Positions 7,968 through 16,700 of a stretch of DNA of 33,239 bases are shown piece after piece. Each line of letters opens with the position of its first letter. Position 1 is the stretch's first letter. Source of the DNA: a virus; the IMG/VR virus record IMGVR_UViG_3300028388_002041, positions 1 through 33,239 of that record. One strand, given 5' to 3'. A program made the position numbers and the translations under genes. The notes beneath the pieces were generated by a model. It was given only the letters and a program-made list of their open reading frames with translations, did no database searches and was not told where the DNA came from.

Positions 7968-9200
7968 TTAATTATTATTAATAACTTGTTGTCTTCGTTG
8001 TAAAGCCTGTCTAACACGCTCTGCTCGTTTTTTCTCTTTATCTTCTTCAAAACCTAAGAACGTATTGGTTTGTTCGGTGTCAATTTCCAACATTTCATTG
8101 TCAAATTTACAATTTTCAAATATTACACCATCTTTACCTAATCTAGATTTGGTAATTGCAATAGTGGCAAGACCCAATTCTTTTTGTTGTAAGGTTTTTG
8201 CGACTGATATAATTACGTGACCAACTTGTGCCTTCTTAATAGAACCACCCATTTGATCAGTCGTCACAACCTCAGACGCAATACTCGACCTATTTCCTTG
8301 TGTCGCAGTCCAAGCAACAAGATTGAATTCATAACACATAGCTTCAAATTGTCTCATTACTGACCCTTCACTTTTCCATTCATCACCACTACTGGTTCCT
8401 CGTTCGGGCGCAATACAGTCAATATAGTCTAACACTATCATATCTATTTTTGTTCCTTCAGCAATAATCTTACGAACTTGATTCTTTATCTGACTTAAAG
8501 ACATCGTATCTGAAGGTAATTTTTTAAGTATTAACTTATTTTTATTGTTTGATTTGACCTCTTCTAGTTTTTCAAAAACCTTATCTTTATTCTCGGATAA
8601 ATCATCAGGTGATATACCGGTCCATAATGTAAAATGCTTTCTCTGTATAATTTTTGGGTTATCTTCAAAGAAGATTTGTAAAACATTATATCCTTGATTA
8701 TACGCAGTATTCGCAATTTTTGTAAGAATAGTTGACTTGCCAACACCTGTCGGTGCAAGAATAACACCTAACTCCCCTTTAGCCAGACCACCATTTAATA
8801 AATTATCAATACCCGTTACACCCATCGGTATTGGATGTCTATAATCATCTTCAAGTACCATTTGTAAATGGTCAAAAACACTTTGTGTCCCTAAATCTTT
8901 TTCACCAACTTGTAATGCTTCCCTTATAAAATGTTCCGCCTTTTCATAATTTTCAAAATCACCCTCATCCATCAACTTCTTTACTTTTACCATTGCTTTA
9001 CCCAACTCTTGTTGTTTACAAAACTTGGTGGCTTTTTCTTGTGTAAATAATGGATCTTTTACCTCATATTTTTTGATGTCTTTAACCGTATCTATAACAT
9101 TTTTTTGAGGCATCACTTGTTTCACCTCTAATCGTGTCATTTGTTCTAATGCATCATATGACGGAGATGTTTCATAATTTTTATAATACTCCTTAATCAT
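7968..9200 (-). CDS. Replicative DNA helicase, DnaB/gp41-like
   Basis: A RecA-fold hexameric helicase that unwinds DNA ahead of the phage polymerase. The C-terminal motor has Walker A APTGVGKST (149-157), a Walker B strand IDMIVLDYI (252-260), and a late TKSRLGKDG segment typical of the DnaB arginine-finger region. At 410 residues it is shorter than T4 gp41 (475). The first residues (MIKEYYKNYETSPSYDALEQ) look like the middle of the N-terminal domain in relatives, so the N-terminus may be trimmed; an in-frame stop lies just upstream of the ATG, so it cannot simply be extended. The gene is preceded by a TATTTATA motif (9230-9237) and followed by nrdB. The primase of this system is not in the window. 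Confidence 0.92.
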   Translation of the reverse strand: MIKEYYKNYETSPSYDALEQMTRLEVKQVMPQKNVIDTVKDIKKYEVKDPLFTQEKATKFCKQQELGKAMVKVKKLMDEGDFENYEKAEHFIREALQVGEKDLGTQSVFDHLQMVLEDDYRHPIPMGVTGIDNLLNGGLAKGELGVILAPTGVGKSTILTKIANTAYNQGYNVLQIFFEDNPKIIQRKHFTLWTGISPDDLSENKDKVFEKLEEVKSNNKNKLILKKLPSDTMSLSQIKNQVRKIIAEGTKIDMIVLDYIDCIAPERGTSSGDEWKSEGSVMRQFEAMCYEFNLVAWTATQGNRSSIASEVVTTDQMGGSIKKAQVGHVIISVAKTLQQKELGLATIAITKSRLGKDGVIFENCKFDNEMLEIDTEQTNTFLGFEEDKEKKRAERVRQALQRRQQVINNN

Positions 9201-9229
9201 TTGATTAGACTAAATTGGGTTGTTTAGAT

Positions 9230-9237
9230 TATAAATA
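9230..9237 (-). promoter_or_regulatory. TATTTATA motif before the helicase gene
   Basis: A perfect TATTTATA on the minus strand lies in the 40-base gap before the helicase, 29 bases from its ATG. It is the same recurring motif as in other gaps. There is no terminator here, so it would be an internal promoter if functional. Confidence 0.35.
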
Positions 9238-9240
9238 TGG

Positions 9241-9684
9241 TTAAAGTTTGTAGTCTAGATACTGAGTAGTCACTTCATCTAGTGACAATGTGTCAGTGAA
9301 TTTTCGTAAAATTGTCCTTACTTTTTTACGAATATCTACAGTGTAACGAATTTTCGGTGGATAAGACATTGCGTTGATATATCGTTCTAAAACAGGTCTA
9401 TTGTCTTTTTTTAGTATAACCGTAAAGATGTCTTTATCTGTTTTATTCTGATCTTTAAAATTATCACTAAAAAATAATTGGCTATTTTGTAACATAAAAT
9501 CGGCCGTTTTATTTTTTAAATCTAACTCTATCATATCAGAGACACTTTTCATAGTGTCATTTAATTCTAACGACCGTATAGAATCTGCATTAAAATTATT
9601 TACGTTAAAATAACGTTGGATAACGATATTGTCATTCAACATTAAAAGAAATTCCATTTTGGTCGTTTCATTATTTGCCATCAT
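9241..9684 (-). CDS. Unidentified 147-aa protein between exonuclease and helicase
   Basis: I do not recognise a domain with certainty. The protein opens with a beta-rich part (KMEFLLMLNDNIVIQRYFNV) followed by helical segments (DTMKSVSDMIELDLKNKTAD), then a strand block with MSYPPKIRYTVDIRKKV and a helical C-terminus. It has no signal peptide, membrane segment or cysteine. It begins 17 bases after the exonuclease gene and ends 40 bases before the helicase, so it belongs to the replication unit. In T4-like phages this neighbourhood can hold small transcription or replication accessories (gp33 late co-activator, gp59 helicase loader); the size is nearer to gp33. That is a guess from context, not a match. 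Confidence 0.75.
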   Translation of the reverse strand: MMANNETTKMEFLLMLNDNIVIQRYFNVNNFNADSIRSLELNDTMKSVSDMIELDLKNKTADFMLQNSQLFFSDNFKDQNKTDKDIFTVILKKDNRPVLERYINAMSYPPKIRYTVDIRKKVRTILRKFTDTLSLDEVTTQYLDYKL

Positions 9685-9701
9685 ATTATTTTTTATTTTT
9701 G

Positions 9702-10730
9702 TTATGTTGTTTTTTCTTTTCTAGCAAGTTTTAATAATGGTAAGAAAAACTCAGTCCATCCATCGTTATATTTGGGTAAAAATTGAAAAAGACCATCTTC
9801 ATGCATCATTTTCATTACATTTTCCCATCCTCGACCTTCAGGATCTAGTTTTTCATTTATTAGTAAAATAATATCATTTTTAGACTCATCAGTCAATAAA
9901 GGTTCAGATAAATCTACCAATTTTTTGTTTATTTGTATAAACTCATCACCAAAAACACCTCTTTTAGTTTTTCCTGAAAGTATATTTTGTATTGTTTTAT
10001 TATTTTTATCTTCTTCAAATAATTTATTTGTTTTTTCGATAATATTTTCAACGGATAATCGTTGTTCTGTTATTTCAGGAAATAGTTTAAGTAGTGTTTT
10101 TTCACCTAAATAATATATACCATCAATATTATCCGACTTATCACCAATCAGTATTTTTGTCAGGGCAACGTTATAGTGTGGTATATACTCTTTATCTAAC
10201 TTAATTTTATCACCATTTTCATATAAAAATGAGTCTCTGGGTGAAAAAATTTTCACATCTTCACTAATTAACTGAGTTAAATCTTTATCAGCAGAAAAAA
10301 TTACTTTCGTTTCGTTTGGTGAATTTTGACAATAAAACGCCATTGCGTCATCCGCTTCACAATTATCATACTCACCTTGACGAACAAACAATTCTTCTAA
10401 GTAATATTTAACACGTATTTTTTGTTCATTAAACGCTTGTAATTTTTCATCTTCAAGTCTATTTGACTTTCTATTTTCTTTATAATGAAGATATATTTTT
10501 TTTCTGAAATGACTGTTATTTTCACCATCCCAAAACACTACTATTTTATCATAACGATACATTTCCATATGTTTACGTATGGTATTCAAAAAATGATAAA
10601 TAGCACCAACGTGTTTACCTTTATGATAAAAGTTTTTAACACCAAAAAACCCTATCTTGAATAGATTATCTCCATCCACTAATAGGGTTTTTTTCTTGGT
10701 ATTATTTATTTTTACGAGACGCTTAGACAT
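9702..10730 (-). CDS. 5'-3' exonuclease / RNase H, FEN family
   Basis: The protein (342 aa) has the PIN/FEN fold of T4 RNase H and the 5' nuclease of DNA polymerase I, which remove RNA primers and flaps. The acidic metal-binding residues appear in order: LLVDGDN (D19, D21), FWDG (D68), CEADDA (E125, D127, D128), SADKD (D148, D150) and the helix-hairpin region ILIGDKSDNIDG (D197, D200, D203). Length is near T4 RNase H (305 aa) with a longer C-terminus. It starts three bases after the uvsX stop, so it is translationally close to the recombinase. Function: strong. Primer removal as the main role is inferred from the family. Confidence 0.92.
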   Translation of the reverse strand: MSKRLVKINNTKKKTLLVDGDNLFKIGFFGVKNFYHKGKHVGAIYHFLNTIRKHMEMYRYDKIVVFWDGENNSHFRKKIYLHYKENRKSNRLEDEKLQAFNEQKIRVKYYLEELFVRQGEYDNCEADDAMAFYCQNSPNETKVIFSADKDLTQLISEDVKIFSPRDSFLYENGDKIKLDKEYIPHYNVALTKILIGDKSDNIDGIYYLGEKTLLKLFPEITEQRLSVENIIEKTNKLFEEDKNNKTIQNILSGKTKRGVFGDEFIQINKKLVDLSEPLLTDESKNDIILLINEKLDPEGRGWENVMKMMHEDGLFQFLPKYNDGWTEFFLPLLKLARKEKTT

Positions 10731-10733
10731 TTA

Positions 10734-11756
10734 TTATTCTAAATCAACATCAGATAATTCACCTTTTTCAAACGATATATGAAAATCACCATCAGTTCCA
10801 AGTTGTTTTGCCCAAAACTCAGAATTATCTGATTTATATTGTTCTACTGATTTTTTTTCTTCTGTAGAATCTTTTCCTCTTAAAAATCCATGCGGTGTTA
10901 CTAACAATTTACCATCTTCATACCCTAAACCATTAACATGATTTTTAAGGATTGATATTTTGGTTCGTGATGCAAATTTAACTTTACGTTTGTTTTTTAC
11001 AGCAGCAATTTTAGTTGTTCCCGCATTTTTTTGGTTTCCATACAAAAATACAAGTGTCGAATTGAGCCATATCGATTCACCTCCCTTTGCCTTAATCTTA
11101 GGTTGCCCAAATGGATTATCAGGAAGTTCAACCCAAGGTTGGTTAACCACTACCAAAGTATTGGTGTGTGGTTTATCAACTCTTCTTGAACCAGATATTC
11201 TCTGGTTAATTCCCATCCCGATTTTATCCGATAAGACACTGGCATTATGTTGTTTACCACCTTTACCTTCCCAAGTCATTTTACAAGGCACAGAACCCAC
11301 AGAATCCCACATAAATAATAAATCATACTCTATCTCACCTTTTTCTTGTGCGTCCAACAGTTCGTTGATATAGTCTGTTATTTGCTCAATATATTCAAAG
11401 TTGTTGTTAAATAAAAAGAATCCATCGTATTCGACTTCACCCGTTTCTTCGTCAACCACTTCTTCTACCTCAAGTCCCATAAGCTTAGCATGATAGAAAT
11501 CCCACTTCTGTTCTGTAATAATAAAAACAGGTAAAATACCCTTTTTCTGAGCATCAACCGCCGTTTTAATAAGAGCCGTTGTTTTACCTGTATCTGTATG
11601 ACCCAAGAACATATTTAAATGCCCCATTGCCGGACCCGGCAATCCTGCGGCGTCTAAAAACGCATCACCCAAGTCAAAAAACCTATCAGGTTTAAATTTT
11701 GCCTTTTGGGAGAATTTGTTTTTTACATCTTTAAAACTTTTTTTCTTAATTGCCAT
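10734..11756 (-). CDS. uvsX: RecA/UvsX-like recombinase
   Basis: This protein (340 aa) is a RecA-fold strand-exchange ATPase. Walker A is GHTDTGKT (52-59), Walker B lies in DLLFMWDSVG (about 145-154), and the following VVVNQPWVELPDNPFG with AKGGESIWLNSTLVF corresponds to the L2/conserved core region of UvsX. T4 UvsX is 391 aa, so this is a slightly compact member. UvsX works on gp32-coated ssDNA during recombination-dependent replication, and the gp32-like gene is immediately upstream, separated by a terminator (11774-11803). No UvsY loader is recognisable in the window. Confidence 0.93.
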   Translation of the reverse strand: MAIKKKSFKDVKNKFSQKAKFKPDRFFDLGDAFLDAAGLPGPAMGHLNMFLGHTDTGKTTALIKTAVDAQKKGILPVFIITEQKWDFYHAKLMGLEVEEVVDEETGEVEYDGFFLFNNNFEYIEQITDYINELLDAQEKGEIEYDLLFMWDSVGSVPCKMTWEGKGGKQHNASVLSDKIGMGINQRISGSRRVDKPHTNTLVVVNQPWVELPDNPFGQPKIKAKGGESIWLNSTLVFLYGNQKNAGTTKIAAVKNKRKVKFASRTKISILKNHVNGLGYEDGKLLVTPHGFLRGKDSTEEKKSVEQYKSDNSEFWAKQLGTDGDFHISFEKGELSDVDLE

Positions 11757-11773
11757 AATTAGTTTTTATAGTT

Positions 11774-11803
11774 AAAAAATAACACCACCCTACTAAGGTG
11801 GTG
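11774..11803 (-). terminator. Terminator after the gp32-like gene
   Basis: A 7-bp stem, CACCACC (11783-11789) with GGTGGTG (11797-11803), is followed on the minus strand by TTATTTTTT. It sits between gp32 and uvsX. It is weaker than others in the window and may allow read-through, giving more gp32 than recombinase. Confidence 0.75.
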
Positions 11804-11815
11804 CTACTACTTCAG

Positions 11816-12724
11816 TTAAAACGGTAGATCTTCATCTACCTCATCATCTTGGTTATCTTCAACAGAGATTTCTTTTTTATTAACTTTTTCACTCTCGGTT
11901 TTATCTTCATCATCGTCATCGTTATTAGGTGTTAGTGATGTCCCACCCAATTCGATGGTTTCTTCACCATCATCATACACAAATTTACCTAAATCAGAAT
12001 CCCATCTTGGTTCAAACCCATTAGCGATAGCTTCCAAGTAGTCAACAGGTTTAATTGAATACACATCTCTCCAAGTCATTGGGTCTTCCAACCACTCTTT
12101 CGCCTGTTTTTCATCTTCATGTAACGGTTCAGGATCATCATACATAACACTCGAAACGGTAGTATATTCTTTACCATTACCCGCCTTAACCAAAGATAGG
12201 GATAATATTAAATCACGACCATTTTCAGAGTTTGTTATGTCACCCTTGTTTTTCCAAATTGGTATTATTTTATCCAAAATACCATCACCTTTATAGTTAT
12301 GTTTAAATCTCCAAAACTTAACGCCATGATCAGGATTGTCCCTATCAATAACTTTAACGATATAGAATTTTCGTGGTCTATATTGCCTTGCCAGTTCTTT
12401 ATCTTGTGCAGAACCTGACATACGTAAAGCTTCTTCAACTTCGTTTAACGGTGAACGTTCATTATCGTTCTTCCCTGGATCGTAAAGCTTCGTCCAACGT
12501 CCACCAATTTGCATTTCGTGAAACCATACTTCCTTAAAGGGGGATGTCCCATCGCTTGTTGGAAGGATTCTCACCCTTTTTTGACCTTCTCTTTCACCTT
12601 TTTGAAGGATTGTTGTGAAATACTTCCTCAATCTTTCATCTTGTGACATCGTGTTTGAAGATGACGACTGATTATTTTTATTTTCTTCGTATTGTTTTAA
12701 TACTGAATCTAAAATATCGCTCAT
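11816..12724 (-). CDS. Single-stranded DNA-binding protein, gp32-like
   Basis: The 302-residue protein matches T4 gp32 (301 aa) in length and layout: a polar N-terminal arm, a beta-rich core with basic and aromatic residues (KRVRILPTSDG, KEVWFHEMQIGGRWTKLYDP, RKFYIVKVIDRDN, KFWRFKHNYKG), and a strongly acidic tail. Unlike T4 gp32 it contains no cysteine at all, so the His-Cys3 zinc site of T4 is absent. The tail ends in DEDLPF, close to the DDDIPF tip of bacterial SSB that docks partner proteins. The gene is its own unit between two terminators (12788-12819 and 11774-11803), fitting independent high-level expression. Confidence 0.88.
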   Translation of the reverse strand: MSDILDSVLKQYEENKNNQSSSSNTMSQDERLRKYFTTILQKGEREGQKRVRILPTSDGTSPFKEVWFHEMQIGGRWTKLYDPGKNDNERSPLNEVEEALRMSGSAQDKELARQYRPRKFYIVKVIDRDNPDHGVKFWRFKHNYKGDGILDKIIPIWKNKGDITNSENGRDLILSLSLVKAGNGKEYTTVSSVMYDDPEPLHEDEKQAKEWLEDPMTWRDVYSIKPVDYLEAIANGFEPRWDSDLGKFVYDDGEETIELGGTSLTPNNDDDDEDKTESEKVNKKEISVEDNQDDEVDEDLPF

Positions 12725-12770
12725 AAAAATATATAATTTAATTGTTTAATTATTGTTTGGTTTTAACCTC

Positions 12771-12777
12771 ATAAATA
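12771..12777 (-). promoter_or_regulatory. TATTTAT motif before the gp32-like gene
   Basis: A minus-strand TATTTAT directly follows the terminator of the preceding unit and lies 46 bases before the gp32-like ATG. It is a variant of the recurring motif and the most plausible promoter position for a separate gp32 transcript. Confidence 0.35.
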
Positions 12778-12787
12778 ATGATAAGTA

Positions 12788-12819
12788 TAAAAAAAGGACG
12801 AGTCAATAAACTCGTCCTT
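12788..12819 (-). terminator. Terminator after the acidic 229-aa gene
   Basis: A perfect 10-bp stem, AAGGACGAGT (12794-12803) with ACTCGTCCTT (12810-12819), is followed on the minus strand by a T run. It closes the tail-gene unit before gp32. Confidence 0.9.
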
Positions 12820-12856
12820 AAAAAATAACAACAAAATGGCTAACCAACTTTTAAAC

Positions 12857-13546
12857 TTAAACTGGTGGTGTGAACGACTTCGCTACATCACTCGTTTGTC
12901 CTTGCTCAACATCATCAGACGTTAATACATACTCATTTTTACCTGAAACTTCCATTTCAGGTTCTTTATCCCTAAAGTAATCAGTTAATTTTTGATTAAA
13001 AGGATACGAATCTAACGAACGAAGTTCTAATTTTTCTTCTGGTTTTTTAGGTCTTGACGACTCAATTTTTGCTGATAAATTATTCATCGCATCATATAAC
13101 TGATCCAATTCACCTATTTTAGCTTCAAGATCATCTAATTTACTAAACATACCATCAACTTTAGTTGTAGTATCTGACATTTTCTTTTCAGTGTTTTCAA
13201 ACTTACTTTCTAGGTTTTTCTGACCATCTACTAAATCAGTGACTTCAACTTCTTCAGTGTCTTCTACGGGTTCGTCTTCTATAGGTTCATCATCCATATC
13301 ACCCATAGTGTCATCACCACCAAGATCCATATCTTCAGAACCATCACCACCACTTTCATCACCAGTAGGCATATCATCCGCACCCACTTCACCTGTTAAC
13401 GAATCGTCAGCATCATCAGCAATCGGATCCAAATTTAAATCGTCCATATTTTCTTCACCGCCCTGATCTTCTTGCTCAACAAGAAAACCCATATGTTTCA
13501 TATATCGGCGATAATTTTCTATTTCATTTAATAATTTTTTATCCAT
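12857..13546 (-). CDS. Acidic coiled-coil protein, possible prohead core or virion scaffold
   Basis: I do not recognise a named family. The 229-residue protein has three visible parts: a short basic/amphipathic N-terminus (MDKKLLNEIENYRRYMKHMG), a very acidic low-complexity stretch rich in Asp, Glu and Gly (about 25-100), and a helical coiled-coil (about 100-165, repeats of KLDDLEAKIGELDQ type) followed by a compact tail with LRSLDSYPFNQKL. An acidic segment beside a coiled-coil is typical of phage scaffold/core proteins. The N-terminus also holds L-N-E and L-V-E tripeptides that resemble the (L/I)-x-E sites cut by T4-type prohead protease. It starts one base after the 61-aa gene and ends at a terminator. 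Scaffold role is inference. Confidence 0.7.
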   Translation of the reverse strand: MDKKLLNEIENYRRYMKHMGFLVEQEDQGGEENMDDLNLDPIADDADDSLTGEVGADDMPTGDESGGDGSEDMDLGGDDTMGDMDDEPIEDEPVEDTEEVEVTDLVDGQKNLESKFENTEKKMSDTTTKVDGMFSKLDDLEAKIGELDQLYDAMNNLSAKIESSRPKKPEEKLELRSLDSYPFNQKLTDYFRDKEPEMEVSGKNEYVLTSDDVEQGQTSDVAKSFTPPV

Positions 13547-13547
13547 A

Positions 13548-13733
13548 TTAACCTCTCAGTAACGAACGACCATCTTGAACAACAAAATTCTTATCAACCC
13601 TTTCTATTAAACCATCTTTAGTTTTCAAAGTATAACATTGACCCGTTTTAATGTCACATACTTCTTCATAACCATCTTCGGTTTGGGTTTCTTTTTGTAA
13701 AAAATTTTTTAACGCTTTTTCTTTATCAGTCAT
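13548..13733 (-). CDS. Small 61-aa protein of unknown function
   Basis: A short protein with a helical, charged N-terminus and a beta-hairpin-like middle containing two cysteines (CDIKTGQC). No family is recognised. It is supported as real by its place: a TATTTATA motif (13754-13761) lies 20 bases upstream and the next gene starts one base after its stop in the same TAATATG junction used by two other tightly coupled gene pairs here. Co-transcription with the acidic 229-aa gene suggests a shared role. Confidence 0.65.
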   Translation of the reverse strand: MTDKEKALKNFLQKETQTEDGYEEVCDIKTGQCYTLKTKDGLIERVDKNFVVQDGRSLLRG

Positions 13734-13753
13734 AACTATATAGTTTTATATAT

Positions 13754-13761
13754 TATAAATA
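13754..13761 (-). promoter_or_regulatory. TATTTATA motif before the 61-aa gene
   Basis: A perfect minus-strand TATTTATA lies 20 bases before the ATG, in the 47-base gap after the hub/lysozyme gene. Same recurring motif; promoter role inferred. Confidence 0.4.
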
Positions 13762-13780
13762 TATGTTTATTATAAAATAA

Positions 13781-16700
13781 TTAGGCATTATTAATTAGTT
13801 CATAATACTTTTCAAATAATTCATGTCTTTCTTCAAAAGTATTAGTTATACCCCTTACTTTTTTAGTGATTTGTTTTGTCACTTCTATACCACTTCCTTT
13901 ATCAGCCATCTCATTTAATCCGTTTTTTTTCCAAAACCAACCTGCAGATTCTAAAGGGTATTTTTCAGCAATTAAATCAGGGTTTTCAAAAATATTTTCA
14001 TTAGAATATCCATTTAATGTCATAAATTCTGAAAATTCTCTCTGATTATTTTTACCAAACAACTGAATATACCCCCTTTCCCTGTATTTCCACCCATCAC
14101 CAGTGTCAACATCACCATTACCACCCCTATTTGCATAAACAAGATTCGCTAACGCTTCAGGATTTCTAGTGAATCCACTAATAAACGAATCATCTTCGTC
14201 ACCAAACGCACTAGGAAATACTTCTTTAAGTCTATTAACTGTCGTAAAGTTTAGATTCACAACAGTGGATTTAAAACCACCACTTTCTTTGTCTGTCTGA
14301 CCTAAAAAGTGAGCCAATCTTAATGGTGTATTTATTTCATACCTTTCCGATAAAATTTGCACAGCTTCTAATTGTTCATCATCTTCACCGAATTCAAACT
14401 GACCTTCATCATTTAATTTGGGTAACTTAACTATATTAGGTGTTATAGTTATAGGTTCAATATTAGATGTTGTAGATTCAGGAGTATTACTTCCTGCAAC
14501 TGAACGTTTTTTCCTTCTATTGTTAATAGATTTAATCAACCCATCTAATAAATTATATTTACTCTTAGCCAAATATTCTGATGCAGATGATGTTCCATAT
14601 TTTGACACCCTGACCCCTTCAAACTCTGTCATCAAACCATTATCTGATGTAGTGTCGTGATTAACACTCAAAATTAAATATGTCCCTGAAAATATTGGTA
14701 TATACCTTAAATCAAAATACATAAATGGTTGTATCATTGTATTCCCCATCATTCGTATTTTACACGTATAAGTTCTTGATTTTAATATATCCAATAAACC
14801 GGTTCCAAATGATGAGCTTTTAGAACTATTTTTTTGATTTGCGATGTTTTCAAGTATTACTAACTCTTCCTGTGTTCTAACACCATCGTAAGATGATATC
14901 GTAAAATCTTTAAATATACCCTGATTTTGAATACCAAAATCAACATAAAAACCTATAGATCTATTACCGTCTAATTTAACGTTAGCAATGGGGTTATTTG
15001 GTATTGATAATGAAAATCCATCCGTCTTATTTGCAAATTTTTTAACATTCAAATTTAATATTTCAGATTGATGAGAACGTTGATAAATTATAAATTTAGG
15101 TGACCCATTTTTCTTCACTTCATTGTGTAACCCAAATATTCTATTGGCAATAACTCTTGAATCGTCTATCAAATCCTCATCTGACTGGTCATCAAGGGTT
15201 ACGGTGTTTTCAGAATAAAAATTAACATTACCACCTAACGATATTGGTTCTGATAAATTATTTCTATTTAAAAACCCAGTGATAAATTGCCCAATAGATA
15301 GTTCTTCTCTATTTCTTTCATTATAATACCAAGTTAACGATTCTAAATCCACATAAAATTTATCACCTATTGGTCTATTTATTTGGTCGACATATTGAAA
15401 TAAAGATGTCATCGATATTTGTTTAAAATCCCAAGCATTTGTCCATGTGTCATTTATAACTTTTAAAGATCTATAAATTTTCTTTTCTATTTCAACATTT
15501 GATATTTGACTCGGTGTCGTTTCTTCTTCTATTTTAGGTTTAAAACTTAAATCTCGATTAACCGCAATGAATAAACCCGTAACAAACGCATTTGCCCTTT
15601 CAATAATATTATCAGTATAAATAGACAATTGTGATAAATAATTTAAAATTAAATTGTCATCGGTTTCTTCATTATTTTCAAAATAAGAAATCCATCTTCT
15701 TACAATACCTCTATAATATTTAAAGGTGTTAGAATTATATTTAATATCAAAATCACGATAAAAACTTTTCGCCAAACTAAACGCCTTTTCGTCATTTTTA
15801 TGTATACCCCAAATTAATTCGATGTCTCTTTCTAGTTGATTTTCATCTACATCATTCTCATCGAAAAAACCCGAATCTGATCGACCACCCCTATTTAAAA
15901 TATACATCGTCTGTGGATGTACATCATACGGATTATTTTTTACATACCTAACGACTTTTATTAAATTTTTAATATTAGATATGTCATTAACAGATTTATT
16001 TATATATTTTTTATAAAAATTCGTAAATTTATATGTTGTACCGATACCTGGCCCACTAGCAAATTTAATAAATAAACTTTCAAAATAATCTAAAGTCTCC
16101 ACATCGAAAACACCTAATAAATCAGATATGTCACCACCATTAATACTTTTATCGTTACTTTTGATAAAGTAGTCTGTATATTTAACTTGGCTTGATGGTG
16201 ATTGAGTTAATATAGAATAATCTATATCATAATACGAATTTTCATCAATTACAAAACTATTATTGATTACTTGGGTTAGTGTGGTTTCATTTTTTTTCGG
16301 TTTATGGTATGTAGGTAGTCGTACATATCCATCATTAATTTTTAATTTTACATTCCATAAGTTTGTTTTGATTTTATCATTACCATCATCGACATCATTA
16401 AACCCTAAATATTCTAATTCTATAATACCTTCATCGTATAATTGTTGGACGTTATTAATTGATAAATTTTGGTTTGTTAACTTATTATAAACATCAATAA
16501 TAATATGAGGGTAAAACCCAACATCTATTGTTTCTTGTGTTAATTGATTATATTTAAAATCATATGTGTTATCTAAGACATTAATAACAACAGGTGCGGT
16601 TACTCCCGACAAAGTGAATTCGTCACCATTATAAATATCACTTGTTGATGTTAAATTGGAAAAAAACGGCGATAAAATATCAACACCGTCATCAATAAAA

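Noticed and set aside
12990-13480. Simple repeat or CRISPR-like array in the Asp/Glu/Gly-rich part of the 229-aa gene.
   Set aside because: It is low-complexity coding sequence without regular repeat and spacer spacing. No CRISPR array was seen anywhere in the window.
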